DNA of 64,000 bases from Streptomyces sp. SDr-06 (GTDB taxonomy: Bacteria > Actinomycetota > Actinomycetes > Streptomycetales > Streptomycetaceae), in assembly GCF_003324565.1 (NCBI RefSeq), contig NZ_QOLA01000014.1, forward strand, positions 143,719-207,718, given 5' to 3'. The translations under genes and the position numbers were made by a program. Under the pieces are notes generated by a model. The model did not search any database and was not told where the DNA came from. It worked only from the letters and a program-made list of their open reading frames with translations. This document shows positions 35,835 through 44,360 of this stretch, in pieces. The first letter of the stretch is position 1, and the number at the start of each line of letters is the position of its first letter.

Positions 35835-38015
35835 TCAGGCGGCCCGGTCCCGGTCGCTGAACCAGCGGTGCACCAGCGCTGCCGCCGTGGCCGCGCACAG
35901 CCCGGCGAAGACCGGCAGCGCGGCCGCGGCGAACGCGCGCTGGGCCGCCCAGCCCGCGACCGCGAGCACCCATACCACGACCGAGACGATCCGCCAGTGC
36001 ACCCGCAGCGCGCGCAGGGCCACCGTCGCCAGGGCCAGGCAGAGCAGTTGCAGCACCACCGGCAGCCAGCGCTCGATGCCGTCCCGCGAGGCGAACCCGG
36101 CGCTCTCGGCGAGGAACCGGACGAGCGGGGTGTGCCAGGGGCCGGACAGGGCGTCGGGCGGCACCCCGAGGATGACCGGCGCGGTGTGCAGGCCCGCCAC
36201 CGTCACCCCCAGCCCGGCCACGAGCAGCCCGGGGCGCGGACGGTACAGCGACACCGCCGCACTGCACACGACGATGAGCAGCACCCCCGCGGTCAGGCTC
36301 ACCGGCGGCAGGTGGGGCAGGAGCCCGGTGCCGTTGAGGTTGCCGCCGGGCACGTCCGCGGCGCGCGACAGCGGCACCCAGAACAGACCGGCCGCGAGGC
36401 CGAGCAGCAGCCACAGGACGGTCGTCAGGAGCGACTCGTCGCTCTCGCGGACCGCCGGGTCGGGCAGGGCGCGCAGGTGCAGGGTGGTCGCCGAGCCCTG
36501 TTCGGGGTGGGACCCGGGGACGTACACGGGGATGCCGAGCGCGGGGGTGGCGGTGTCCATGCCGCCGCGCAGGTACGCGGTCTGGGTGGCCCAGCGGGTG
36601 CCGTACGCGCGGGCCTCCTCGGTGCGGGCCGCCTGGGCGAGCAGGGCCCAACTGGTGCCGTACTCGGCCGACTTGGGGGCGCGCGGGGCGCGGACGGCGG
36701 CGCGGCCCGCCAGCGCGGCGCGCAGTCCGGGCACACAGCACAGGGCCATCACGGTCATCGCGCACAGCTGGGCCCAGCCGGCGCCGGAGATGCCGTACAC
36801 GCCGAGCAGCACCGCGGCGCTGCCGAGGACCAGCGTGCACATCGCGCCCTGGAGGATCGCCAGCATGCCGGTGCGGCCCTGGACGCGCAGGACGCCGATG
36901 TACAGCTCGACCGCGACCCGCGGGATCGCGGCGGCGGCCAGCAGTTGGAGGACCAGGGTGCCGTGCTGGGCGTAGTCGTCGCCGAACGGGCGCAGGATCT
37001 GGCGCGCGAACAGGAGCAGGAACAGCACCACCGGGATCAGCAGCAGCGCCATCCGGCGCAGCGCTCCGCGCACCCCGTCGGCGAGCTTGTCCGGGCTGTG
37101 CGAGGAGTGCGCGGTCAGCGAGGAGGCCATGTTCGTGGCCATGAACTCCATGGTCCCGCCGACCGTGTACGCGATGAAGAAGAACCCGTTCTGGGCAGCC
37201 GGGAAGCGGACGGCGACCATCACCGGCAGCAGGTTGATCATGGCGAGCGAGAACAGCGCCCCGACCGAGTCCCCGGCCAGGAAGCGGCCGATCTCGCGCA
37301 GTTCGGGCACCGGCCGGTCGCGGTCGGCGGCGGCCTGCGCGGGGATCAGCCTGCGGAAGACCAGCCAGCCCAGCGGCAGGATGGAGAGCACCATCGCGGC
37401 GGCCCAGGAGACGAACACGCCGAGGGCGAGCGCCGAGAACACGGCGAGCAGCAGCAGCTTGCCGAGGGAGAACACGGCGTTGCCGACCGGCACCCAGATC
37501 GCCTTGCGCAGCCCGGTCAGGACGCCGTCCTGGAGGGTGAGGATCGCCCAGGCCACCGACGACACCGTGAAGACCACCCCGGCGGTGAGCCCGGTCAGTG
37601 GCGCGTACGAGGGCCCCCACAGCGGCAGGGTGCACAGGAAGACGACGCAGGCGACCGTTACCACGACGGTGCTTCCCAGGTAGGCGCGCCGCACGAGCAT
37701 CCCGGTCGAGCGGCCGGCCCGGGGCACGTAGCGGACCACCGCGCCGATCATGGTGGTGGCGGTGATGGAGGCGAGCAGCTTCATCGCGGCGATGGCCGCC
37801 GAGCCCTGCCCGACCGCCTCCTCGCTGTAGTAGCGGGCCGCCACCAGCCAGAAGCCGAGGCCGAGCGCGGCCGAGACGGCCGTGGACAGCATCAGGGCGT
37901 AGGCGTTGCGGAACATCGAGTCGCCGGCGCCCGCGGGCGGGGAGCCGTCCGTGACGGCCTGGTCGGACGGCACGGCGGCGATGTCCTCGATCTCGGATCT
38001 GGCCGTGTCAGACAC
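35835..38015 (-). CDS. MOP-family polysaccharide flippase fused to a C-terminal membrane domain
   Basis: The 726-residue protein has residues about 35-445 typical of a Wzx/MOP flippase (NAYALMLSTAVSAALGLGFW, GDDYAQHGTLVLQLLAAAAI, 12 helices). A soluble linker (about 450-515) leads to a second block of about six helices (520-720). Usual flippases end near 450-500, so this is a fusion. It should move lipid-linked glycan units outward, and the extra block may couple to polymerisation. GTG 38015 overlaps the aminotransferase stop by 8 bp, so the two are co-translated. Confidence 0.8.
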   Translation of the reverse strand: MSDTARSEIEDIAAVPSDQAVTDGSPPAGAGDSMFRNAYALMLSTAVSAALGLGFWLVAARYYSEEAVGQGSAAIAAMKLLASITATTMIGAVVRYVPRAGRSTGMLVRRAYLGSTVVVTVACVVFLCTLPLWGPSYAPLTGLTAGVVFTVSSVAWAILTLQDGVLTGLRKAIWVPVGNAVFSLGKLLLLAVFSALALGVFVSWAAAMVLSILPLGWLVFRRLIPAQAAADRDRPVPELREIGRFLAGDSVGALFSLAMINLLPVMVAVRFPAAQNGFFFIAYTVGGTMEFMATNMASSLTAHSSHSPDKLADGVRGALRRMALLLIPVVLFLLLFARQILRPFGDDYAQHGTLVLQLLAAAAIPRVAVELYIGVLRVQGRTGMLAILQGAMCTLVLGSAAVLLGVYGISGAGWAQLCAMTVMALCCVPGLRAALAGRAAVRAPRAPKSAEYGTSWALLAQAARTEEARAYGTRWATQTAYLRGGMDTATPALGIPVYVPGSHPEQGSATTLHLRALPDPAVRESDESLLTTVLWLLLGLAAGLFWVPLSRAADVPGGNLNGTGLLPHLPPVSLTAGVLLIVVCSAAVSLYRPRPGLLVAGLGVTVAGLHTAPVILGVPPDALSGPWHTPLVRFLAESAGFASRDGIERWLPVVLQLLCLALATVALRALRVHWRIVSVVVWVLAVAGWAAQRAFAAAALPVFAGLCAATAAALVHRWFSDRDRAA

Positions 38016-39180
38016 CGGCGGGGCCGCCCCTCACGGGCCGGACGCCCGCCGCGCGCAGCACCTCGATGGTGCGCTCGGCCTTCAACGGGTCGACGGGCAG
38101 GGCGTGTCGGGCGAACCAGCGGGCCGGCCCGGGCGCGGGGGAGGGGTCGGTGAAGGTCTCGCCCGCGTAGTCGTCGAGCGGCGGGTCGTACAGATAGCCC
38201 ACGGTGATCCGGGCGCGGGCGAGCGCCGCGCGGGCCGCGTCGCGGTCCTCGACGAGCAGCGGCACCCGGAACAGCGGCTGCGCGGGCCCCGCATCCGGCC
38301 GCGCCCACTCGGTGGCGAGCAGTTTCTCGGCGCCCCGGCGGTGCGCGTCGAGCACGGCGTCGAGCCCGTGCAGCCTCCGCCGGATGCGGGCGATCCGGCC
38401 CCGGCCCGGCGCCGCCCGGTAGTCGTGCATGTCGACCCGCGCCCAGGAGTGGAAGGCGGCCAGGTCGGGCGCGGCCCGAAGGGCGCGGCTCAGTTCGGCG
38501 GGGCGCAGCGGCATCCGGATGTCCTCGCGCTCCTGCCGCCCGAGCATCCGCAGCACCGACCGGGCGGCGGGCGCGAGGCGCAGCCCGCGGACGGTCGCCT
38601 CGGCGTACGGCCGGGCCCAGTAGGCGAGTTCGGCGCCCGCGCGGACCGGCTCCAGGAGGGCGTCGCGGGACTTGGCGAGCGCCTCGCGCAGACCCGGGTC
38701 GGCGAGCGCGAGGAAGCCGCCCGCCTTGGCCGCGGTGTGCTTGGAGAGGCTGAAGACACTGGCCTGGCCGAAGGTGCCGACCGGGCGCCCGGCGACGGTG
38801 CTGCCGATGGCGTGGGCCGCGTCCTCGATGAGCGGGATCCCCAACCGGTCGCACCGGGCCGCCAGTTCGGGCGCGGGGTCGGGGTTGCCGTACAGGTTGG
38901 TGGTCAGCACGGCGGACAGCCGGGGCCAGAGCGCGTCCGGTACGGCGGCCGGGTCGAGGGAGCCGTCGCGCGGATCGAGCGGCGCCTGCACCGGACGCAG
39001 ACCGGCCGCGAGCACCACGAAGAGGATGACGTCGTCGTTGACCGGCGACATCAGCACCCGGCCGCCCGGCGGGCACCAGTGTCTGAGGGCGAGGTAGAGG
39101 CCCAGCCGGCAGGACGGCACATAGAGGCACTCGCGCCCCAGCCGTTCGCGCATCGGCCGTTCGAGCTCTTCGTACGCCAT
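38008..39180 (-). CDS. DegT/DnrJ/EryC1/StrS-family aminotransferase-like protein
   Basis: PLP-dependent sugar aminotransferase fold of 390 residues, predicted to aminate a keto-sugar nucleotide for the surface glycan. Visible blocks are LYVPSCRLGLYLALRHW, LIEDAAHAIGS (the conserved D-A-A-H pair) and the lysine region SVFSLSKHTAAKAGGFLAL, which departs from the usual S-F-x-x-x-K pattern. The C-terminal half is also atypical, so catalysis should be tested. ATG 39180 follows GGGGGGACTTC; ATG 39204 is possible. It is the first gene of the aminotransferase-flippase operon. Confidence 0.72.
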   Translation of the reverse strand: MAYEELERPMRERLGRECLYVPSCRLGLYLALRHWCPPGGRVLMSPVNDDVILFVVLAAGLRPVQAPLDPRDGSLDPAAVPDALWPRLSAVLTTNLYGNPDPAPELAARCDRLGIPLIEDAAHAIGSTVAGRPVGTFGQASVFSLSKHTAAKAGGFLALADPGLREALAKSRDALLEPVRAGAELAYWARPYAEATVRGLRLAPAARSVLRMLGRQEREDIRMPLRPAELSRALRAAPDLAAFHSWARVDMHDYRAAPGRGRIARIRRRLHGLDAVLDAHRRGAEKLLATEWARPDAGPAQPLFRVPLLVEDRDAARAALARARITVGYLYDPPLDDYAGETFTDPSPAPGPARWFARHALPVDPLKAERTIEVLRAAGVRPVRGGPAGV

Positions 39181-39216
39181 GAAGTCCCCCCAGACCCCCC
39201 GCATCCCCAGCGCTCA

Positions 39217-39245
39217 ATGTGACCCAGTCCACACCGCTTCGTCAA
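39217..39245 (-). promoter_or_regulatory. Candidate promoter of the aminotransferase-flippase operon
   Basis: On the minus strand TTGACG (39245-39240) is followed after 17 bp by TCACAT (39222-39217). The -35 is good and the -10 weak, about 37 bp before the ATG. Confidence 0.35.
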
Positions 39246-39246
39246 C

Positions 39247-39291
39247 AATGCGGAAGGGCCCGTACCTCGACGGAACGGGCCCTTCCGCATT
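39247..39291. terminator. Terminator after the sigma factor gene
   Basis: AATGCGGAAGGGCCCGT (39247-39263) is the exact reverse complement of 39275-39291, an 11-nt loop between them. It lies 19 bp past the sigma gene stop. It shares sequence with the -35 region of the next leftward promoter. Confidence 0.8.
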
Positions 39292-39309
39292 GACTGACGG
39301 AGCGGTGCG

Positions 39310-40212
39310 TCACTCCTCGACGGTCAGCCCCTTGCGGAGCTTGCGCAAGGTGCGCGAGAGCAGCCGGGAGACGTGCATCTGGGAGATGCCGAGCTCCTCG
39401 CCGATCTCGGACTGCGTCATGTTGGCCACGAAGCGCAGCGAGAGGATCTTCCGGTCCCTGGCAGGGAGTTCGGCGATCAGCGGCTTCAGCGACTCGACGT
39501 ACTCGACGCCTTCGAGATCGTGGTCCTCGTAGCCGATGCGGTCGGTCAGCGCGCCTTCGGAGTCGTCCTCCTCGGGCTGCGCGTCGAGCGAGCTCGCGGT
39601 GTACGCGTTGCTCGCCGCCATGCCCTCGACGACTTCTTCCTTGGTGATGCCGAGGCGTTCGGCGAGCTCGCCCACCGTGGCCGAGCGGTCCAGCTGCTGG
39701 GCGAGTTCGTCGCCCGCCTTGGCGAGGTCCAGGCGGAGTTCCTGGAGCCTGCGCGGGACCCGCACGGACCAGGAGGTGTCGCGGAAGAAGCGCTTGATCT
39801 CGCCGACGATGGTCGGCATCGCGAAGGTGGGGAACTCCACGCCGCGGTCGAACTCGAACCGGTCGATGGCCTTGATCAGGCCGATGGTGCCGACCTGGAT
39901 GATGTCCTCCATCGGCTCGCTGCGGGAGCGGAAGCGCGATGCGGCGAACTTGACCAGGGCCAGGTTCAGTTCGACGAGCGTGTTGCGTACGTAGGCGTAC
40001 TCGTGCGTGCCTTCTTCGAGCGCGTCCAGGCGGGCGAAGAGCGTCTTCGACAGCGCCCGCGCGTCGACGGGGCCGACCTCGGTGAAGGGCGGGATCTCGG
40101 GAAGACCCTCAAGCCCCTCTGCTGTGTGCGATCGTGCGAGTGGGGGGCGGATGTCCTGCGGGTCCTGCTTGATCGACGTATCCGCTTGCGATTCGTCGAG
40201 CCGGGGTGACAT
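39310..40212 (-). CDS. sigI: SigB/SigF-family RNA polymerase sigma factor (SigI-like)
   Basis: The 300-residue alternative sigma factor of the stress/sporulation group has region 2 (DIIQVGTIGLIKAIDRFEF, GVEFPTFAMPTIVGEIKRFF), region 3 (RVPRRLQELRLDLAKAGDEL, RLGITKEEVVEGMAASNAY) and region 4 (ELPARDRKILSLRFVANMTQ, GEELGISQMHVSRLLSRTLR). It should be held inactive by an anti-sigma kinase such as the one encoded at 40891 and released by the STAS protein at 40458. The name sigI rests on its genomic setting (hut genes on one side, peptide transporter and purEK on the other, as I recall for S. coelicolor). ATG 40212 follows GGAGG. Confidence 0.85.
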   Translation of the reverse strand: MSPRLDESQADTSIKQDPQDIRPPLARSHTAEGLEGLPEIPPFTEVGPVDARALSKTLFARLDALEEGTHEYAYVRNTLVELNLALVKFAASRFRSRSEPMEDIIQVGTIGLIKAIDRFEFDRGVEFPTFAMPTIVGEIKRFFRDTSWSVRVPRRLQELRLDLAKAGDELAQQLDRSATVGELAERLGITKEEVVEGMAASNAYTASSLDAQPEEDDSEGALTDRIGYEDHDLEGVEYVESLKPLIAELPARDRKILSLRFVANMTQSEIGEELGISQMHVSRLLSRTLRKLRKGLTVEE

Positions 40213-40457
40213 GGGTCTCCTCCATCGTTCTCGGCATATGGCTGCCGATGCCCATACGTGTTGTCCGCGGTGTGCGGCGCCTCCGTGGCCGGTCGTGTTG
40301 AATAGCTGTCTCTACTACCCCTACCCGCTTTGAGTAGGCTCCCGCAAGGCTTCTTTGTCCCTGTATGTCCGGTTTATTGGGATGTTCGGGTTCCGAATGG
40401 TGTAGGGAAGGCGTAGTGTTCTTGGGAAGTTACGACGAATCGGCGAAGAGGGACGGC

Positions 40458-40826
40458 ATGGACCGCGGCACGGTCGGCAGCACGAATCGGGGCCGGCTCC
40501 GGGTCGGAGTCCGCACCGCTGGTCGCAGTGAGGTCCTGACACCCGCGGGTGAGCTTGATCACCACACCGCGGATCTGCTCAGGGAACCTCTGGAAGCGGC
40601 CATCGAGCAGGGGCGCACACGACTCGTCGTCGACTGCTCGCAGCTGGAGTTCTGCGACTCCACCGGACTGAACGTGCTGCTCGGCGCCCGCCTGAAGGCG
40701 GAGGGGCTCGGTGGCGGGGTCCACCTGGTGGCGATGCGGCCCGTCGTGGCGCGCGTATTCGAGATCACGGGGGCGGAGGCTGTCTTCACCGTGCATGATT
40801 CGCTCGATACCGCTCTGTGTGACTGA
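40458..40826 (+). CDS. STAS-domain anti-sigma factor antagonist
   Basis: The 122-residue SpoIIAA/RsbV-type protein binds and neutralises a partner anti-sigma kinase when unphosphorylated. The phosphorylatable serine is in LEFCDSTGLNVLLGARL, after the typical GELDHHTADLL strand-helix start. It is divergent from the sigma gene and 64 bp upstream of the kinase gene, so it forms a regulatory pair with it. ATG 40458 follows GAGGGACGGC; GTG 40416 would add 14 residues. Confidence 0.85.
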   Translation: MDRGTVGSTNRGRLRVGVRTAGRSEVLTPAGELDHHTADLLREPLEAAIEQGRTRLVVDCSQLEFCDSTGLNVLLGARLKAEGLGGGVHLVAMRPVVARVFEITGAEAVFTVHDSLDTALCD

Positions 40827-40890
40827 CCCCGATTCGTCCGGGCAGGAGAGCAGACTGAAGACATTGGCGAATCGGTGAGGTGAAGCGCTG

Positions 40891-41400
40891 ATGAGCACCA
40901 CCCGGGAGCAGGCTCCGGGCGACCGTGGGCCCGAGCCCCAGGGAGCCCGGCCCGATGGCGTGCCGTTGGAGTCCGACGGCACGGGCGCCGTCGCGTCCTC
41001 GCGCGTTCTCGCGCTGAGCGGCGCGAGCGGCATCGTCCCGATGGCCCGGGACTTCACGCGGCAGGCCCTCTACGACTGGGGCTGGCTGCCGGCGGCGACG
41101 GCGGAGGGCCGCGCCGCGTGCGAGGACGTGCTGCTCGTCGTCTCCGAACTGGTCACCAACGCCTGTCTGCACGCCGAGGGTCCCGAAGGGCTGAGGGTCT
41201 CGCGCACCGCGAAGGTCCTGCGCCTGGAGGTCAGCGACCTCGGTGCGGGGCAGCCCGCGCCCCGCACCCCGCACCGCGCGGGGCGGCCCGGCGGCCACGG
41301 CATGTTCATCGTGCAGCGGCTGTGCCTCGACTGGGGCGTGGTGCGCACACCGGGTGTCACCGGCAAGACGGTCTGGGCGGAACTCGCGGCACCCGCGTAA
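40891..41400 (+). CDS. RsbW-like anti-sigma regulatory kinase (HATPase_c)
   Basis: The 169-residue protein has a GHKL ATPase domain (about 45-165) with N-box LVVSELVTNACLHAEG, G1 box SDLGAGQPAPR and a G2-like GGHGMFIVQRLC. Such proteins bind SigB-family factors and phosphorylate their STAS antagonists. It sits with the antagonist gene across from the sigma gene and is the natural switch partner. The N-terminal 40 residues are low-complexity. ATG 40891 lies after GGTGAAGCGCTG. Confidence 0.83.
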   Translation: MSTTREQAPGDRGPEPQGARPDGVPLESDGTGAVASSRVLALSGASGIVPMARDFTRQALYDWGWLPAATAEGRAACEDVLLVVSELVTNACLHAEGPEGLRVSRTAKVLRLEVSDLGAGQPAPRTPHRAGRPGGHGMFIVQRLCLDWGVVRTPGVTGKTVWAELAAPA

Positions 41401-41578
41401 CTCCTGTCCGCGGTTACCGGCGGTTCGGACCGCCGGTCCACCGTCATGCCCGGACCTCGATCCCACCCTGCTCTTTGTCTTCCCTCGACAAGGTCCCCGG
41501 CGTACCTTGGCCGCCCGATCTGATGTGCCGTCAGTAACTTGGCGGCCCTCGGTACCACCGGCATAAGGGGAATTCGAG

Positions 41579-42259
41579 GTGTCGTACCAGAAGAGGACAG
41601 CGCTCGCGCTGGCGGCGGCGGTCGCGGGCTCGGTGGTGCTGATCACCGCACCGGCGGCCCAGGCATCCGTCGTGGACGTCAACTACAACTGCCAGACGCC
41701 GATCGGCGCGAAGAGCGCGGTCTCGCCCATCGACATCAAGGCCGTCAAGAGCGGCGGTTCCTACAACGTGACCATGTCCTTCCAGAAGGGCGTGTCCTCC
41801 AGCCCGGTCGCACTCGGCGCGGGCGCGATGAGCCCCAGCGCGGTGATCAACCTCGGTGGCGCCGACAAGGGGACGCTCTCGGTCAAGGGCCCCGCCAACT
41901 CCGCGGAGATCCCCGCCAACTCCCCCATCAAGATCAGCGACTTGTCGGGTACCTACGTACCCAAGGCCAACGGCAAGGTCACCTTCACCGCGGGCGTCCT
42001 CACCATCAAGGCGCTCGGCACCACCACGACCTGCACCCCCGGCAACAGCCCCGGTCCCTCGCTCGAACTCGACGTCTCCGGGGCCGGCGGTTCGGGCGGC
42101 TCCACCGGCGGCGGTTCCACCGGCGGCGGCGCCCCGGCCGCCCTCCCCAAGACCGGACCCCTCGACTCGGCCGTGGCCCTCGGCACCCTCGGCGGCACGG
42201 TCGTCCTGGCCGGCGCGGCCGGAGTGCTGTGGCTGACCCGACGCAACCAGCGGGCCTGA
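41579..42259 (+). CDS. Cell-surface protein with LPKTG sorting signal
   Basis: The secreted 226-residue protein has a signal peptide (about 1-30, cut near AQAS), one beta-rich domain (about 31-155, VDVNYNCQTPIGAKSAVSPI, then GADKGTLSVKGPANSAEIPA), a Gly/Ser linker, the sortase motif LPKTG near 187, a hydrophobic helix and the tail TRRNQRA. This is a textbook wall-anchoring signal. The domain is homologous to the second domain of the 487-residue protein at 44357. GTG 41579 follows AAGGGGAATTC. It is the first gene of a surface locus downstream of the anti-sigma genes. Confidence 0.8.
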   Translation: MSYQKRTALALAAAVAGSVVLITAPAAQASVVDVNYNCQTPIGAKSAVSPIDIKAVKSGGSYNVTMSFQKGVSSSPVALGAGAMSPSAVINLGGADKGTLSVKGPANSAEIPANSPIKISDLSGTYVPKANGKVTFTAGVLTIKALGTTTTCTPGNSPGPSLELDVSGAGGSGGSTGGGSTGGGAPAALPKTGPLDSAVALGTLGGTVVLAGAAGVLWLTRRNQRA

Positions 42260-42312
42260 CTCCACCCCCGTACGCCCTGACCGGGAACCCCCTCGCACCC
42301 GAGGAGCCGCCG

Positions 42313-43248
42313 ATGCGTCCGATCCGCCCGGCCCTGCCGGCCGCGGCCCTGCTGCTGTGCGCGCTCGCGGCGCCCGCCGCCCAGGCCGCCCCGGCGGCGA
42401 GCGGGGACTGGACCGCCGCGCCCGCACCCGGCGGCGGGACCCGCCCCAGTGCCGGCGGCAGGCCCTACTTCTACCTGGAGGGCGCCCCCGGCACGGTCCT
42501 GGAGGACAAGGTCGCGCTGAGCAACCCGAGCGGCCACCCGCTCACCGTGACCCTGCGCGGAGCCGCCGCCCGCAACGCCGCGGACGGGGCCTTCGCCGTG
42601 CGCCGGGAGCCCGACCCCTGGATCGCACTGGCCGCCCCCGAGGTGAGCATTCCGCCGCACACCCGCGCCGACGTGCCGTTCGCGGTCACCGTCCCGGCCG
42701 GTGCCCAGCCCGGCGACCACCCCGCGGCCCTGCTCGCCTCGGCGGACGGCCGCGAGGTCGGCGTCCGCGTCCAACTCCGCGTCGCGGGGCCCACGTTGAG
42801 CGCCCTGACCGTGGAGGCCGTACGCGTCGACAAGGCCCGCGGCCTCATCCGGTACGCCCTGGTCAACCGCGGCAACACCACCCTGGTCCCGCGTCTCGCG
42901 CTGCACGCCGACGGCGTGTTCGGCCGCGCCCTTGACCGCCCGGCCCGCACCCTGCCGCTGGAACTCCTGCCGGGGCAGCGCGTCGAGCTGACCGAGCCCT
43001 GGCCGCACCCGCCCGCCCTCGACCGCGTGACCGTCCGCCTCGACGTCGCCGCGGACGGCGGCGCCCGCGCCGACGCCCGGGCGAGCGTCGCCTTCGTGCC
43101 GTGGGGCGCGGTCGGCGGGACGGTCCTCGTGCTGCTCGGGTGCGCCGCCGCCCTGCGGCTCGTGCGGCGCAGACGGCCACGGCCCGTGCCGAGCGAGGAA
43201 CCGCCCGCACCAGCACGTGAGTTGGCGCAGACAGGAGCCCTTCAGTGA
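42313..43248 (+). CDS. DUF916-like secreted membrane protein
   Basis: The 311-residue precursor has a signal peptide (about 1-29). A DUF916-type beta domain follows (about 45-165, LEDKVALSNPSGHPLTVTLR, WIALAAPEVSIPPHTRADVP, VPAGAQPGDHPAALLAS), then a second beta region, a membrane helix (about 265-283) and a basic tail ending ELAQTGALQ. DUF916 proteins accompany WxL and LPXTG surface proteins in Firmicutes and bind wall or glycan. The LAQTG pentapeptide lies after the helix at the very C-terminus, where it could not be a normal sorting signal. GAGGAG sets ATG 42313; the stop overlaps the next start (GTGA). Confidence 0.72.
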   Translation: MRPIRPALPAAALLLCALAAPAAQAAPAASGDWTAAPAPGGGTRPSAGGRPYFYLEGAPGTVLEDKVALSNPSGHPLTVTLRGAAARNAADGAFAVRREPDPWIALAAPEVSIPPHTRADVPFAVTVPAGAQPGDHPAALLASADGREVGVRVQLRVAGPTLSALTVEAVRVDKARGLIRYALVNRGNTTLVPRLALHADGVFGRALDRPARTLPLELLPGQRVELTEPWPHPPALDRVTVRLDVAADGGARADARASVAFVPWGAVGGTVLVLLGCAAALRLVRRRRPRPVPSEEPPAPARELAQTGALQ

Positions 43249-44360
43249 CGCCACGCCCGAGGGGCGCGACCCTCGCCCTGCTGCTGCTCGGCCTCCTCGG
43301 CGCGGTGGCGGCCCCGCTCGCGCACGCCGACGCCGGCCAGCCCGCCCCCGCCGTCGCGCTCTCCCGGCCCGAGGCCGCCAAGGGCGCCGACGTCACCGTC
43401 ACCGGCACGGGCTGGCGGCCCGGCGCGCTCCTCATGCTGCTCGTCTGCGGACAGTCCTCGCCCGACCGGGGTGTCATCGGCGGCACCAACTCCTGCGCCA
43501 ACGCCGACGGCCAGGCCGTCACCACCGACGCCAAGGGGGCCTTCAGCAAGGTCCTGCCGGCCGCCCCGCCGCCCAAACCCTGCCCCTGCGTCGTCCACGT
43601 GGCCACCGTGCAGGGCGAACAGGCCGTCGTGGACACCGAGTTGAAGATCACCGGGCAGCCGGTGGCGCCGCTGCCCGACCAGAGCGGCGACGGGAAGCTC
43701 GCGGTGCTCGCCGAGCCCCGGCTCGACGGCGACAGCTCCGTGCTGACCTGGTTCGGCGCCCCGCCCGCCCGCACCCTGGTCTTCACCGTCGGCAACCTGG
43801 GTTCGGCCCCCGTCAAGGACCCCGTCTTCCAACTCGGCACCGCCCACGGCGTGTTCGCGCCGCAGTGGGAGGACCGGCAGTGGAAGGGCACCGTCCAGCC
43901 CGGCCAGAAGGCCGAGATCAAGCTGGACTTCGAGCTGTCGGCCGGCGCCCACGGCGACTACCAGGTCTCGCTCCAGTACGCGCACAAGCTGCTCGCCACC
44001 GAGCCCTGGGGCGTGGACCGTCCCTGGGGCGTGACCCTCTTCTGGATCCTGCTCTGCCTGGTGGTGCCCGCCGCCGTCTTCCGCATCGGCATGGCCGTGG
44101 TCGACCGGCTGCGCCCGCGCGAGAGCGGCCGGGCCCGGCCCGCCCGGCACCGCGGCGTACGGCTGCCCGGCCTCACCCTCCGGCCGCCGAAGCAGGGCCC
44201 GGACCCGGCCGGGCGCGAGCGGCCCCCGGCCGCGCCGGAACCCGGCGAGGGCGCCCCGCCCCGCGCCACGGCCGCGCTGCCGTGGTTCACCCCCGACTCC
44301 GCACCGTCCGAGAACCACCCCACCCGTTCACGACGTTCCACGACGAAGGGAAATCCGTGA
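43245..44360 (+). CDS. Secreted membrane protein with a neocarzinostatin-like Ig fold
   Basis: The 371-residue protein has a signal peptide (about 1-28). A neocarzinostatin-type domain follows (about 35-140, AVALSRPEAAKGADVTVTGT, then LLMLLVCGQ) with Cys residues placed for disulfides. A beta-rich stretch (about 150-255), one membrane helix (about 264-288) and a long Arg/Pro-rich cytoplasmic tail complete it. It carries no sorting motif. It is coupled by GTGA overlaps to both neighbours, so all three products should be made together, probably as a surface complex. The start is GTG 43245. Confidence 0.72.
   Translation: MTPRPRGATLALLLLGLLGAVAAPLAHADAGQPAPAVALSRPEAAKGADVTVTGTGWRPGALLMLLVCGQSSPDRGVIGGTNSCANADGQAVTTDAKGAFSKVLPAAPPPKPCPCVVHVATVQGEQAVVDTELKITGQPVAPLPDQSGDGKLAVLAEPRLDGDSSVLTWFGAPPARTLVFTVGNLGSAPVKDPVFQLGTAHGVFAPQWEDRQWKGTVQPGQKAEIKLDFELSAGAHGDYQVSLQYAHKLLATEPWGVDRPWGVTLFWILLCLVVPAAVFRIGMAVVDRLRPRESGRARPARHRGVRLPGLTLRPPKQGPDPAGRERPPAAPEPGEGAPPRATAALPWFTPDSAPSENHPTRSRRSTTKGNP

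Noticed and set aside
40365..40457. Longer N-terminus for the STAS protein
   Set aside because: The upstream codons fall in the divergent promoter region and the typical domain start plus ribosome site fit ATG 40458.
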